DNA of 64,000 nt, taken from contig JAXMBZ010000005.1 of assembly GCA_046349615.1 (NCBI GenBank), positions 124,001 to 188,000 of the forward strand. Direction: 5' to 3'. The notes beneath the pieces are model-generated. The model had not been told where the DNA came from. It made no database searches and saw nothing but the letters and a program-made list of their open reading frames with translations. Below, one piece after another: positions 8,182 to 15,974 of this stretch (its first letter is position 1; each line of letters starts with the position of its first letter). Position numbers and translations under genes: made by a program. This DNA comes from JADJNY01 sp046349615 (GTDB lineage Bacteria > Planctomycetota > UBA1135 > GCA-002686595).

Positions 8182-8738
8182 GTGCGACCTTCCGCGCGGT
8201 GCGGACGCCGTGCTGCGGAGTCCGCGACCCGAACGGCGGGAGCCGCGAACGCGCGCGGGAACGCGACGTCGTCGACGACGCAGCGGGCCGCAGTGCGCAG
8301 GGGCATGCTCCCAAGGGCGCGTACCCCTCACGATGCGCCGAGCTGCGCAGCGGCCTGCGGCGGAGTGTGCACGTGATCGCAGAGGTGAGTGCCGAGCGGC
8401 GTACGCACTCGCGAGTGCGCGAAACCGTCCGCTTCCGAGCGGCGAACCCGGTCTCGCCGCGCGATCCACCGTCACGACACGGTCCTCGTCCGCCGACGTG
8501 GGCGAGTTTCGATCGAACGGCAGGAGCTGCTTCGAGCCTCCCCGAGTTCCCCGTGACGACGGCCCTCCGCCAGGACTCGAGCTTAGGGCGGCCGGCGCTC
8601 GTCTCTCCGCTCCGGCCGTGCGCGTGGAGCGTGGGCAGGCTTCCCCCCGATGCCTCGGTCTTGCGGTCGCGCCGTTCTTTCGATTGGCCGAAGCTCAACC
8701 TTGCAATCAGCCGATACCCGAGTTTACGAATAGCCGGA
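8182..8738. other. 557-bp divergent intergenic region
   Basis: It lies between the start of the benzoyl-CoA operon (minus) and the DUF4143 gene (plus), so it should hold both promoters. No reading frame in it looks protein-like. I could not find a convincing sigma70 box pair for the operon. A 16-bp perfect palindrome sits near its middle. For the plus-strand gene, TTGCAA at 8701 followed about 18 bp later by TACGAA is a weak promoter candidate. Confidence 0.6.
8404..8419. promoter_or_regulatory. 16-bp perfect palindrome, candidate operator
   Basis: CGCACTCGCGAGTGCG reads identically on both strands. It lies 223 bp upstream of the had start and 320 bp upstream of the divergent gene. Symmetry and position fit a dimeric regulator site. 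In DNA of about 70% GC, chance palindromes of this size are less rare than usual, so this is only a candidate. Confidence 0.35.
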
Positions 8739-9983
8739 GTGGAACCCTCGACGATCTACCCTCGATTCGCGGAGCCGAGGCTGCTCGAAGCCCTGTCGGA
8801 CAGTCCCGTCGTGCTCGTTCACGGTCCGCGTCAGTGCGGCAAGACCACGCTCTCGCGGCGGCTGGAGGAGAGCCGAGGCTACCAGTACATCAGCTTCGAC
8901 GACCCGGTCGCGGCGGCGTCGGCGACCGAGGATCCGATGGGATTCGTCGACCGCCTCGGGGAGCGGACGATCCTCGACGAAGTGCAGCGCGCGCCCGCGC
9001 TCTTCCCGGCGTTGAAGACGGTGGTCGATCGTCGGCGGAATCCTGGACGCTTCCTGCTCACCGGCTCCACGAGCGTGCTCTTCGTGCCGAATCTCTCGGA
9101 GTCGCTCGCGGGCCGCATGGAGATCCTGCGACTTCACCCCCTGGCACAGAGCGAGATCGCGCAGCGGAAACCGCGCTTCCTCGACGCACTCTTCGATGCG
9201 GAGTTCCCGACACGCAAGCTCGAGCGGCTCGGGGACGACCTCGCTCGGCGTGTGTGCGCGGGCGGCTTCCCCGCCGCACTTGCGCGCGCGACGCCTCGAC
9301 GTCGTGCTGCTTGGTACCGCGATTACGTCGGGACCCTCGTGCAGCGCGACCTGCGCGACCTCGCCCGCATCCGCTCGCTCGACGTCGTGCCGCGGCTCCT
9401 CGCCGCGACGGCGGGTGCGACCGCTCGCCTCCTCAACGTCGCCGACCTGTCGGCGCCGTTCCAGGTGAGCCGCCCGACGATTCGCGACTACGTGACGCTG
9501 CTCGCACAGGTGTTCCTGCTGGAGGAACTGCCTCCCTGGCACGCGAATCGACTCTCGCGCCTCGTCAAGACGCCCAAGCTCCACCTCGGCGATTCAGGCG
9601 TCGCGTGTTCGCTGCTCGGGATGGACGTGGAGACCCTCACGCGGGAGCGCGAGGTCTTCGGGCCGTTGCTCGAGACGTTCGTGTTCCAGGAACTCCGTCG
9701 CCTGGCGAGCTTCGAGGAGGAGGAGATTCAGTTCCATCACTTCCGCGATCGGGACGACTACGAAGTCGACATCGTGCTGGAGCGCGGTGGGCGCGCGCTC
9801 GCGGGCGTCGAAGTCAAGGCGTCGGCCACCGTGCGCCCAGCGGATTTCCGCGGACTGCGCAAGCTCGCCGAGGTCGCCGGACGACGCTTCGTCGCGGGAG
9901 TCGTGCTCTACGACGGCGAGGTGTGCGCGAGCTTCGGCGACCGGATGTTCGCGGTGCCGATTCGGCTGCTTTGGGAGCGTTGA
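8739..9983 (+). CDS. AAA-type ATPase with DUF4143 C-terminal domain
   Basis: 414 aa. The N-terminal ATPase domain has Walker A GPRQCGKTT (residues 29-37) and a Walker B-like TILDEVQ near residue 78. The C-terminal half resembles DUF4143, ending with a nuclease-fold-like block in which VDIVLERGG is followed by GVEVKAS, the D and ExK elements of PD-(D/E)xK folds. This family is widespread and poorly understood; some members have been discussed as stress or antitoxin-like ATPases, but no role is established. The GTG start at 8739 is the only one just upstream of the conserved N-terminus; there is no strong ribosome site. The gene stands alone, divergent from the catabolic operon. Confidence 0.85.
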   Translation: MEPSTIYPRFAEPRLLEALSDSPVVLVHGPRQCGKTTLSRRLEESRGYQYISFDDPVAAASATEDPMGFVDRLGERTILDEVQRAPALFPALKTVVDRRRNPGRFLLTGSTSVLFVPNLSESLAGRMEILRLHPLAQSEIAQRKPRFLDALFDAEFPTRKLERLGDDLARRVCAGGFPAALARATPRRRAAWYRDYVGTLVQRDLRDLARIRSLDVVPRLLAATAGATARLLNVADLSAPFQVSRPTIRDYVTLLAQVFLLEELPPWHANRLSRLVKTPKLHLGDSGVACSLLGMDVETLTREREVFGPLLETFVFQELRRLASFEEEEIQFHHFRDRDDYEVDIVLERGGRALAGVEVKASATVRPADFRGLRKLAEVAGRRFVAGVVLYDGEVCASFGDRMFAVPIRLLWER

Positions 9984-10047
9984 TTCCGCTCGAGTGCGCT
10001 CGGACGCGGCGGACCGCGCCCACGCACGCCCGTGGCGCGCGCTCCCC

Positions 10048-10665
10048 TCACTCCGCCAAGAACGGATACCGCCAATCGCGCGGCGGCACGAGCGTCTCCT
10101 TGATCGCGCGAGGGCTGATCCAGCGCATCAGGTTGAGGATCGAGCCCGCCTTGTCGTTCGTGCCCGACGCGCGTGAGCCGCCGAACGGCTGTTGGCCGAC
10201 GATCGCGCCGGTCGGCTTGTCGTTCACGTAAAAGTTGCCCGCGGCGAAGCGCAGGCGGTCGGTCGCTTCGCGCACGGCGGCGCGCTCGTTCGCGAACACG
10301 GCGCCGGTCAGCGCATACGGGCTCGTCGTGTTCACGAGATCGAGCGTCTCGCTCCACCGCGCGTCGTCGTACACGTGGATCGTGAGCACGGGCCCGAAGA
10401 GCTCGGTGCACATCGTGTCGTACTTCGGATCGAGCGCCTCGATCACCGTCGGCTGCACGAAGTACCCGATCTTGTCGTCGCACGCGCCGCCGAGCACGAC
10501 CTTGGCACTCTTCGAGGCTCTCGCCGCGTCGGTCGCACCCTTCAACTTCGCGTACGAGCGCGCGTCGATCACCGCGCCGACGAAGTTCTTGAAGTCGCGC
10601 ACGTCGCCCATCTGGATCTCGGCGAGCATCGCGGCCATCCGCTCGCGCACGTCGTTTCATATCGA
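10048..10665 (-). pseudogene. headless 3' copy of P5C dehydrogenase
   Basis: Encodes residues 340-542 of the dehydrogenase whose intact gene is at 14174-15802, in the same frame to the stop. Alignment with the intact copy is gapless over 618 bp, with roughly 45-50 differences by hand count (about 92% identity). Identity ends abruptly at 10665. There the codon matching Trp340 (TGG) has become TGA, so nothing upstream can be fused. The fragment lacks both catalytic residues (Glu293, Cys327) and cannot be an enzyme. Many differences are synonymous, so the two copies probably diverged under selection before they came together. Confidence 0.9.
10048..10665. repeat. direct repeat, copy 1 (618 bp)
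   Basis: Pairs with 14174-14791. The two copies have equal length and orientation and bracket the lower-GC segment 10666-14173. Both stop-codon ends differ slightly, and the sequences part sharply after ATCGA. Confidence 0.9.
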
Positions 10666-10726
10666 GTGGGGACGCCGAACGGATGCCTCGTTCGACGCAT
10701 GCAGATGAACGGTCAATTCTCGGCTA

Positions 10727-10756
10727 TTGACATCAGGTCTGCCCGCCCCCTAGGCT
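10727..10756 (+). promoter_or_regulatory. candidate sigma70 promoter of the island genes
   Basis: TTGACA (10727-10732) matches the -35 consensus fully; 18 bp later TAGGCT (10751-10756) is a partial -10. Transcription would begin around 10763, practically at the ATG at 10764, implying a leaderless or very short-leader mRNA. Confidence 0.4.
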
Positions 10757-10770
10757 TCATGTCATGAAGC
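10754..10770. promoter_or_regulatory. 8-bp inverted repeat over the start codon
   Basis: GCTTCATG-T-CATGAAGC: two 8-bp arms around one base, overlapping the -10 region and the ATG at 10764. It could be an operator for a dimeric repressor. A 1-nt loop makes an RNA hairpin unlikely. Confidence 0.35.
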
Positions 10771-11159
10771 TCTTCCTCGCAAGCACTGTTTCGCTTTCCC
10801 TCGGTCTCTCCATGCCGTTTGCGTCAGCGCGACTCGATGGCCCCGGTCCCCAACCGCGCTACGAATACTGCGACCACGCCGCTAGCCTCCCAACCCCGCC
10901 CAGCGGTGGGTGCTACACGGGGAACTGCGCTGGATGGTGCCCCCTGCGATACGCATATAATGTCAAACCCGGTGAATGCAAGATTAGCAGCGAGCCCGCA
11001 ACATGCACACCCGATTCTGCTTCTGCAGTGTTTCCCTGCTTCAAGTACAAGTGCAGCATGTTTACGGGCGATGCGTGCCCTGTCGGCGAAGGGTTGTGCG
11101 GATGGGCCTACACCGGTGATCCGCTTACCTATTGCGTAGTGTCCGACTGCACGCCCTGA
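10764..11159 (+). CDS. small secreted Cys-rich protein, function unknown
   Basis: 131 aa. A clear signal peptide (residues 1-22, ending ASA) precedes a mature part of about 109 residues with 12 cysteines, consistent with six disulfides and export. Gly, Pro and Tyr are frequent (GGCYTGNCAGWC, CGWAYTGDP). No family recognised. It is the first gene of the island set, only 10 bp ahead of the next, so the three island genes probably form an operon. The compact disulfide-rich form is like small toxins, adhesins or inhibitors, but nothing in the sequence decides between these. Confidence 0.75.
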   Translation: MKLFLASTVSLSLGLSMPFASARLDGPGPQPRYEYCDHAASLPTPPSGGCYTGNCAGWCPLRYAYNVKPGECKISSEPATCTPDSASAVFPCFKYKCSMFTGDACPVGEGLCGWAYTGDPLTYCVVSDCTP

Positions 11160-11169
11160 ATGTGGTCGC

Positions 11170-12237
11170 ATGTCTGTTTCAGCCAAAGTCCGCTGCCGTA
11201 TGATCACGCCGCTCCTGTCAATTGTTGCATGCATCTGGGGCCTCGCCTGTTCGCAAGACGGCACTGCTCCTCGCCGTGACGTGCCACCTGATCCTCATGC
11301 GTCTAGCGACTTGTATCGCGATAGGTTTCTTGATGACTGTCTCGGTCTCTGCGCGCCATGCTCTTATGATCTAGAGTATCGTACCATTGCGATCGGGGTA
11401 GAGACAGAGCCTGGCCGCCAACTCGCTCTCTGTCTTGAAGACCCAACTCATGAATTCGCTCGGTACTCTCGTGTTAGGCAACTGATCGAGGTTGCCGAGA
11501 AGCAACTGGGGCCGATCGCAGTCACCCGTCCCGATGCTGATCCTCGCGTGTTTCACGCGTCTCCTCGGCAGGTGTTTTCCTGCGCGAGTAATGGCGCGTG
11601 CGCAATGCAGCGATGTGAGTCTGAGCCAAACTTTCCGGCAATCGTTCGCGCCGAATCTACCGACATTGTCTACTTTGCGTATGAGGGGCGCCTCGATGTC
11701 ATGGAGCGTTCTGCTTCACTAATCTTGTTCACTCCCGCCACGATGTTCACGGAATTTCCATGCACACTTGGCAAGGCCGCAGAGGCCAGGAAGACCGATT
11801 GGAGAGAATCGGCGCTTGCGGGACACCGGAAATTGTTGGAGTGGGCTCCACGTGGCGGCTCGAAATTCGCCTTTGTTCTTGGCCAGCAAGCAGGAGATAC
11901 ATCGGCAGCCGCATGGTGGTGGAGCAGTCGTTCTGCCAAGCGGGCCCGTAGTGCTGCCTTTGTTGATGTGTTCACTGGCTCGGGATCGGATACATCTGAA
12001 GCCCGAACCTGCATTCGAATTGAGGGCGGGGAAACTGTCCTGACAGTGACTGAGTATCGCGTTACGAACTACCTCCGACTGAAGGCAGGGGATCCCGTTG
12101 TGCTAGAAATAGACACTCCCAAGAAGGTTAGGGATCTTCGGCAAGGAGATCCACCTGGAATCGTGGACATTGCTGAGCTCGGCGATGATATCACCCGTAT
12201 GTTGAGAGTTCGAGGAGGTGCTGCCGTCGGGAAATGA
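11170..12237 (+). CDS. putative lipoprotein, function unknown
   Basis: 355 aa. The N-terminus has a basic stretch (KVRCR), a hydrophobic segment and a lipobox-like IVAC, giving a lipidated Cys21; GLAC four residues later is less canonical. I kept the ATG at 11170 because it supplies the positive n-region; the ATG at 11200 is an alternative. The mature protein has about ten Cys, including DDCLGLCAPC near residue 60 and CASNGACAMQRC near residue 145, so it is probably disulfide-bonded outside the cytoplasm. The C-terminal part (TVTEYRVTNYLRLKAGDPVV) looks beta-rich. No family recognised. Codon use is clearly unlike the flanking genes. Confidence 0.7.
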   Translation: MSVSAKVRCRMITPLLSIVACIWGLACSQDGTAPRRDVPPDPHASSDLYRDRFLDDCLGLCAPCSYDLEYRTIAIGVETEPGRQLALCLEDPTHEFARYSRVRQLIEVAEKQLGPIAVTRPDADPRVFHASPRQVFSCASNGACAMQRCESEPNFPAIVRAESTDIVYFAYEGRLDVMERSASLILFTPATMFTEFPCTLGKAAEARKTDWRESALAGHRKLLEWAPRGGSKFAFVLGQQAGDTSAAAWWWSSRSAKRARSAAFVDVFTGSGSDTSEARTCIRIEGGETVLTVTEYRVTNYLRLKAGDPVVLEIDTPKKVRDLRQGDPPGIVDIAELGDDITRMLRVRGGAAVGK

Positions 12238-12302
12238 GCGGCATGGGGAGGCACTGATGGTCTGGGCTGTTGCGGGTACATTGAATGTGAGGTGGCACTA
12301 CA

Positions 12303-14162
12303 TTGAGTGTGCTTTCGCGGAGTCGCCTAATTCAGAGTGCAGTTCTGTGTGCTGTGCTGCTGTTTCTGCTCTTTCTGCTTTGGCCACAAGCCAATATGGG
12401 GAATGGCCTGTCAGTTGGCCACAGCGTCCCCCTGGGACCCTACAGCCGGGGCGACTCGGGTACACCAATAATACAGACGTCCCCCGAAAATGCTCGGAGC
12501 CCCGGCTCGGGAGATGTAGCTGCAGAGGCAACTGGGCGAATCAAAGTCGTAGTGCGCTGGGAACAACTCGATTGTCCTGCCTCCGGCATTCCTGTCTGCC
12601 TTTCCCGACTGTGGTCCGACGATGAGCTGATCCAACGAACGGACGAGGGGGGGGGCGCAGAATTTCGCGATCTCGCTCCAGGATGGGTCTCGCTCGCCAC
12701 TGATCGTGCACGAGGCGAGGGCGTGCTTGTGCTTGCCGGGGCTACTAGTCAGGTCGAACTTGTTGTTCCAATCGGATTGTCTTTCTTGCTCCGCGTGACA
12801 GATGTCGAAGGAAACCCCTTAGGCGGATGTGCCGTGTCTTTGTCCTCGAGGCCGCTCTACCGTGATTCCCGGCAAATCGGAGTTACTGACGGCAATGGAG
12901 TGCTGCCGATCCAGAGTGTTGAGGTTGGGCGATATCTGAGTGTGCGAAATGCTGGGTTCCTTCCGTCGCCTTCTATCCCATTGTCTACCCGTGTATTGCT
13001 CAATCGGGAGCTCGCGGTGAAGATGGAACGTGGCGGAGGACGATTACTTGGCAGAGTTCTGGATCGGGCGACATCAGCGCCAATCGTGAATGCAACGATT
13101 ATGGTCGGGGGCAGAGGGTTTGACTCATTGACCTCTCACGACCGGATCAATGGGGTTGTGCTTCCCGGCCCTCCGGCTCTCGTCCGGACTTCAGATGGCA
13201 ATGGCCAGTTTATGTTTGATGATGTCCCGGACGGACGAATTGAGTGTGAAGTGTGCGCACGTGGATACTGCGCTTCAGTTGTTTTCATCGACATGATGCC
13301 TTCCGGCCTGGTGGAAAAGGCTGTGTCCTTGCTTCCGGGCGGGCGAGTCGAAGGTCTTGTTGTTGATGAAGCCGGTGCGGCACTCGAAGAAGCGCTCGTC
13401 ACGGCAAGCGCACTTGGGAATACTCAGACCCGCAATTGCATGACGGATGGTCGGGGGCGGTTTAGGCTAGTCGGCTTGGCAGAAGGTGAGCACAGACTTG
13501 AAGTTAGGCATCGATCTGGACGGCATACAGTACTTGATATTCAAGTGCCGGTCACGAATGAGGATTTGACACTCGTCGCCGAACTCGAGGACATGGCTAG
13601 CGTGTATGTGATTGACTCTCAACGCAATCCGCTCGCGAACTGGCGGGTTGGCATCTCCAGTGAACCCCCAACGCAGGGTTCGTGTCCGCGTCCTGCGCCG
13701 ATGGCTCGCACTGACCATGACGGTCTTGTCCGTCTTGCCAGGAAGGCCTGTTTCGGGAAGTACCTCGTCATTCACAGTCCGAATGCAAGTGTGTTTCCTG
13801 CCTTCATGGCCCCCTGTGACACGGTCCTGGCCGCAGGTGAGGTCAAGCTGGATTCCGATTCCCTGGGAGTGTCTTCAGTTGAGTGTTCAATCGGGGCGCT
13901 GGATCCGCTGGAACTGGGCACCGTGTCTGTTCGCCTGACCCAAATCTGTACAGGGTTCGAACTCGCCAGGGCTGTGGACGAACAGGGAAGGGTTCGATTT
14001 GCCGAGCTTGCTCCGGGAGACTACAAGTTGGACATGCTCCTCAATGGTATGGATTGTCGAGCTTGGCAGACTATTCACTTGTCATCTGGAGAGCAGAGGG
14101 ACCTCTCCCAGATTCTCCTCGACGAAGTGGATAGGCTGCCGCCCTGTCCGGCGCGGCGATAG
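12303..14162 (+). CDS. membrane-anchored protein with repeated carboxypeptidase-regulatory-like domains
   Basis: 619 aa from a TTG start at 12303, chosen because GAGGTGG lies about 7 nt upstream. A single hydrophobic segment at about residues 9-27 should anchor it, with the rest outside. The exported part repeats beta-sandwich units of the CarboxypepD_reg/CNA-B type: DGNGQFMFDDVPDGRIECEV, DGRGRFRLVGLAEGEHRLEV and DEQGRVRFAELAPGDYKLDM each show the D-x-x-G-x-F-x-x-x-x-L-x-x-G-x-Y pattern. Such domains usually serve as structural or adhesive modules. It ends 12 bp from the convergent pruA stop. It may act with the two upstream secreted proteins at the cell surface, by inference from linkage. 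Confidence 0.75.
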   Translation: MSVLSRSRLIQSAVLCAVLLFLLFLLWPQANMGNGLSVGHSVPLGPYSRGDSGTPIIQTSPENARSPGSGDVAAEATGRIKVVVRWEQLDCPASGIPVCLSRLWSDDELIQRTDEGGGAEFRDLAPGWVSLATDRARGEGVLVLAGATSQVELVVPIGLSFLLRVTDVEGNPLGGCAVSLSSRPLYRDSRQIGVTDGNGVLPIQSVEVGRYLSVRNAGFLPSPSIPLSTRVLLNRELAVKMERGGGRLLGRVLDRATSAPIVNATIMVGGRGFDSLTSHDRINGVVLPGPPALVRTSDGNGQFMFDDVPDGRIECEVCARGYCASVVFIDMMPSGLVEKAVSLLPGGRVEGLVVDEAGAALEEALVTASALGNTQTRNCMTDGRGRFRLVGLAEGEHRLEVRHRSGRHTVLDIQVPVTNEDLTLVAELEDMASVYVIDSQRNPLANWRVGISSEPPTQGSCPRPAPMARTDHDGLVRLARKACFGKYLVIHSPNASVFPAFMAPCDTVLAAGEVKLDSDSLGVSSVECSIGALDPLELGTVSVRLTQICTGFELARAVDEQGRVRFAELAPGDYKLDMLLNGMDCRAWQTIHLSSGEQRDLSQILLDEVDRLPPCPARR

Positions 14163-14173
14163 TATGCGGCGCC

Positions 14174-14791
14174 TTACTGTGCCAAGAACGGATACCGCCA
14201 ATCGCGCGGCGGCACGAGCGTCTCCTTGATCGCGCGCGGGCTGATCCAACGCATCAGATTAAGAATGGACCCCGCCTTGTCGTTCGTGCCCGACGCGCGC
14301 GAGCCGCCGAACGGTTGCTGGCCGACGATGGCGCCCGTCGGCTTGTCGTTCACGTAGAAGTTGCCCGCGGCGAAGCGCAGGCGGTCGGTCGCTTCGCGCA
14401 CGGCGGCGCGCTCGTTCGCGAAGACGGCGCCCGTCAGCGCATACGGGCTCGTCGAGTCCACGAGCGCGAGCGTCTCGCTCCACTTCGCGTCGTCGTACAC
14501 GTGGATCGTGAGCACGGGCCCGAAGAGCTCCGTGCACATCGTGTCGTACTTCGGATCGAGCGCCTCGATCACCGTCGGCTGCACGAAGTAGCCGACGCGG
14601 TCGTCGCACGCGCCGCCGAGCACGACCTTCGCGTCCTTCGAGCTCTTCGCCGCGTCGATCGCGCCCTTCAACTTCGCGTACGAGCGCGCGTCGATCACCG
14701 CGCCGACGAAGTTCGAGAAGTCGCGCACGTCGCCCATCTTCACGTCGGCGAGCATCGCCGCCATCCGATCGCGCACGTCGTTCCACATCGA
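14174..14791. repeat. direct repeat, copy 2 (618 bp), inside pruA
   Basis: Partner of 10048-10665; gapless and roughly 92% identical by hand count. This copy is continuous with the intact 5' part of pruA. Confidence 0.9.
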
Positions 14792-15802
14792 CTTCGGCAC
14801 GTACGCACGGCTCGCGGCGGAGCACTTCTGGCCCTGGTACTCGAAGGCACCGCGCACGAGCGCCACGGCGAGCGCCTGCGCGTCGCACGAACGATGCGCG
14901 ACGATGAAGTCCTTCCCGCCCGTCTCGCCGACGAGCCGCGGGTACTGCCGGTAGCTCGCGATGTTCTTGCCGACGGTGCTCCAGATCCCGTTGAAGACGC
15001 CGGTCGAGCCCGTGAAGTGCACGCCGCCGAGGCGCGGGTCCGCGATCACGGGGTCGGCGACGGTGCCGCCCGAGCCGGGGAGGAAGTTGATGACGCCCGG
15101 CGGCAGCCCCGCTTCCGTCAAGAGCTGCATCAAGTAGTGGTTCGAGAACACCGACGTCGACGCCGGCTTCCACACGACCGTGTTGCCGAGCAGCGCCGGC
15201 GCCGTCGGCAGGTTGCCCGCGATCGACGTGAAGTTGAACGGCGTGATCGCGAACACGAAGCCGTCGAGCGGGCGGTGCTCCAACCGGTTCCACGTGCCCG
15301 GCGCGCTGATCGGCTGCTCCTGGTAGAGCTTCTCCGCGAAGTGCGCGTTGAAGCGGAAGAAGTCGATCAGCTCGCACGCGCTGTCGATCTCCGCCTGGTG
15401 GACCGTCTTCGACTGCCCGAGCATCGTCGCGCCGTTCACCGTGTCGCGCCACGTCGTCGCGAGCAGCTCGCCCGCGCGCAGGAACACCGCCGCGCGCTCC
15501 TCCCACGGCATCGCGGCCCACGCCGGACGCGCGCGCTCCGCCGCGTCGATCGCGGCCTTCACCTCGGCGGATCCCGCCTGGTGGTAGCGGCCGAGAACGT
15601 GCGCGTGCGCGTGCGGCATCACGCAGCTCTCGAGCTTGCCGGTGCGCACTTCCTTGCCGTCGATCCAGAGCGGGATCTCGATCGTCTCCTTCGCGAGCTC
15701 CGCGAGCCGCTTCTCGATCGACGCGCGCTCGGGGCTCTTCGGCGCGTAGCCCTTGACGGGCTCGTTGACGGGGGCGGGGACGTGGAAGACGCCGTGGGTC
15801 AT
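14174..15802 (-). CDS. pruA: L-glutamate gamma-semialdehyde (P5C) dehydrogenase
   Basis: 542 aa, the usual length for the monofunctional enzyme that oxidises glutamate semialdehyde, from proline, to glutamate with NAD+. Seen are the cofactor motif TGSTGVFN (about 264-271), the general-base Glu293 in VGETGGKD, the nucleophile Cys327 in GQKCSAASRAY, and the C-terminal PFGGSRASGTNDKAG. The ATG at 15802 starts the family N-terminus. The last 205 codons are duplicated at 10048-10665, and the lower-GC island begins immediately after its stop. The 3' end next to the island has several A/T-ward changes relative to the other copy. No proline dehydrogenase gene is nearby. Confidence 0.93.
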   Translation of the reverse strand: MTHGVFHVPAPVNEPVKGYAPKSPERASIEKRLAELAKETIEIPLWIDGKEVRTGKLESCVMPHAHAHVLGRYHQAGSAEVKAAIDAAERARPAWAAMPWEERAAVFLRAGELLATTWRDTVNGATMLGQSKTVHQAEIDSACELIDFFRFNAHFAEKLYQEQPISAPGTWNRLEHRPLDGFVFAITPFNFTSIAGNLPTAPALLGNTVVWKPASTSVFSNHYLMQLLTEAGLPPGVINFLPGSGGTVADPVIADPRLGGVHFTGSTGVFNGIWSTVGKNIASYRQYPRLVGETGGKDFIVAHRSCDAQALAVALVRGAFEYQGQKCSAASRAYVPKSMWNDVRDRMAAMLADVKMGDVRDFSNFVGAVIDARSYAKLKGAIDAAKSSKDAKVVLGGACDDRVGYFVQPTVIEALDPKYDTMCTELFGPVLTIHVYDDAKWSETLALVDSTSPYALTGAVFANERAAVREATDRLRFAAGNFYVNDKPTGAIVGQQPFGGSRASGTNDKAGSILNLMRWISPRAIKETLVPPRDWRYPFLAQ

Positions 15803-15974
15803 GGGTCGCTCTCGGTGGGGGGAAGCGTGGGAGTATTCCGTCGGCGCGCGGCCTCGTCCACCGCGGCGTGCACGGCGCGCGTGCGCGACGCGTCCTTCAC
15901 GCGCAGGGCGCGAGCCCGTCCTGGCGGGCGATGCGCCGGCGCGGCAGGATGGCGCGACCTGGGAGGTGCGCGAC

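Larger units (their letters stand above)
10666..14173. other. lower-GC island with three secreted-protein genes
   Basis: Base composition falls to roughly 53-55% GC by eye from about 70% on both sides, and codon use is much less G/C-ending. It carries three genes, all on the plus strand, and is bracketed by the pruA direct repeats. No integrase, transposase, tRNA or inverted-repeat ends are visible. I read it as horizontally acquired DNA, either a decayed integrative element or a segment that came in by recombination within pruA. Confidence 0.8.

Noticed and set aside
10666..14173. insertion sequence or prophage
   Set aside because: There is no transposase, integrase, terminal inverted repeat or phage structural gene; only the flanking pruA repeats and composition mark it as foreign.
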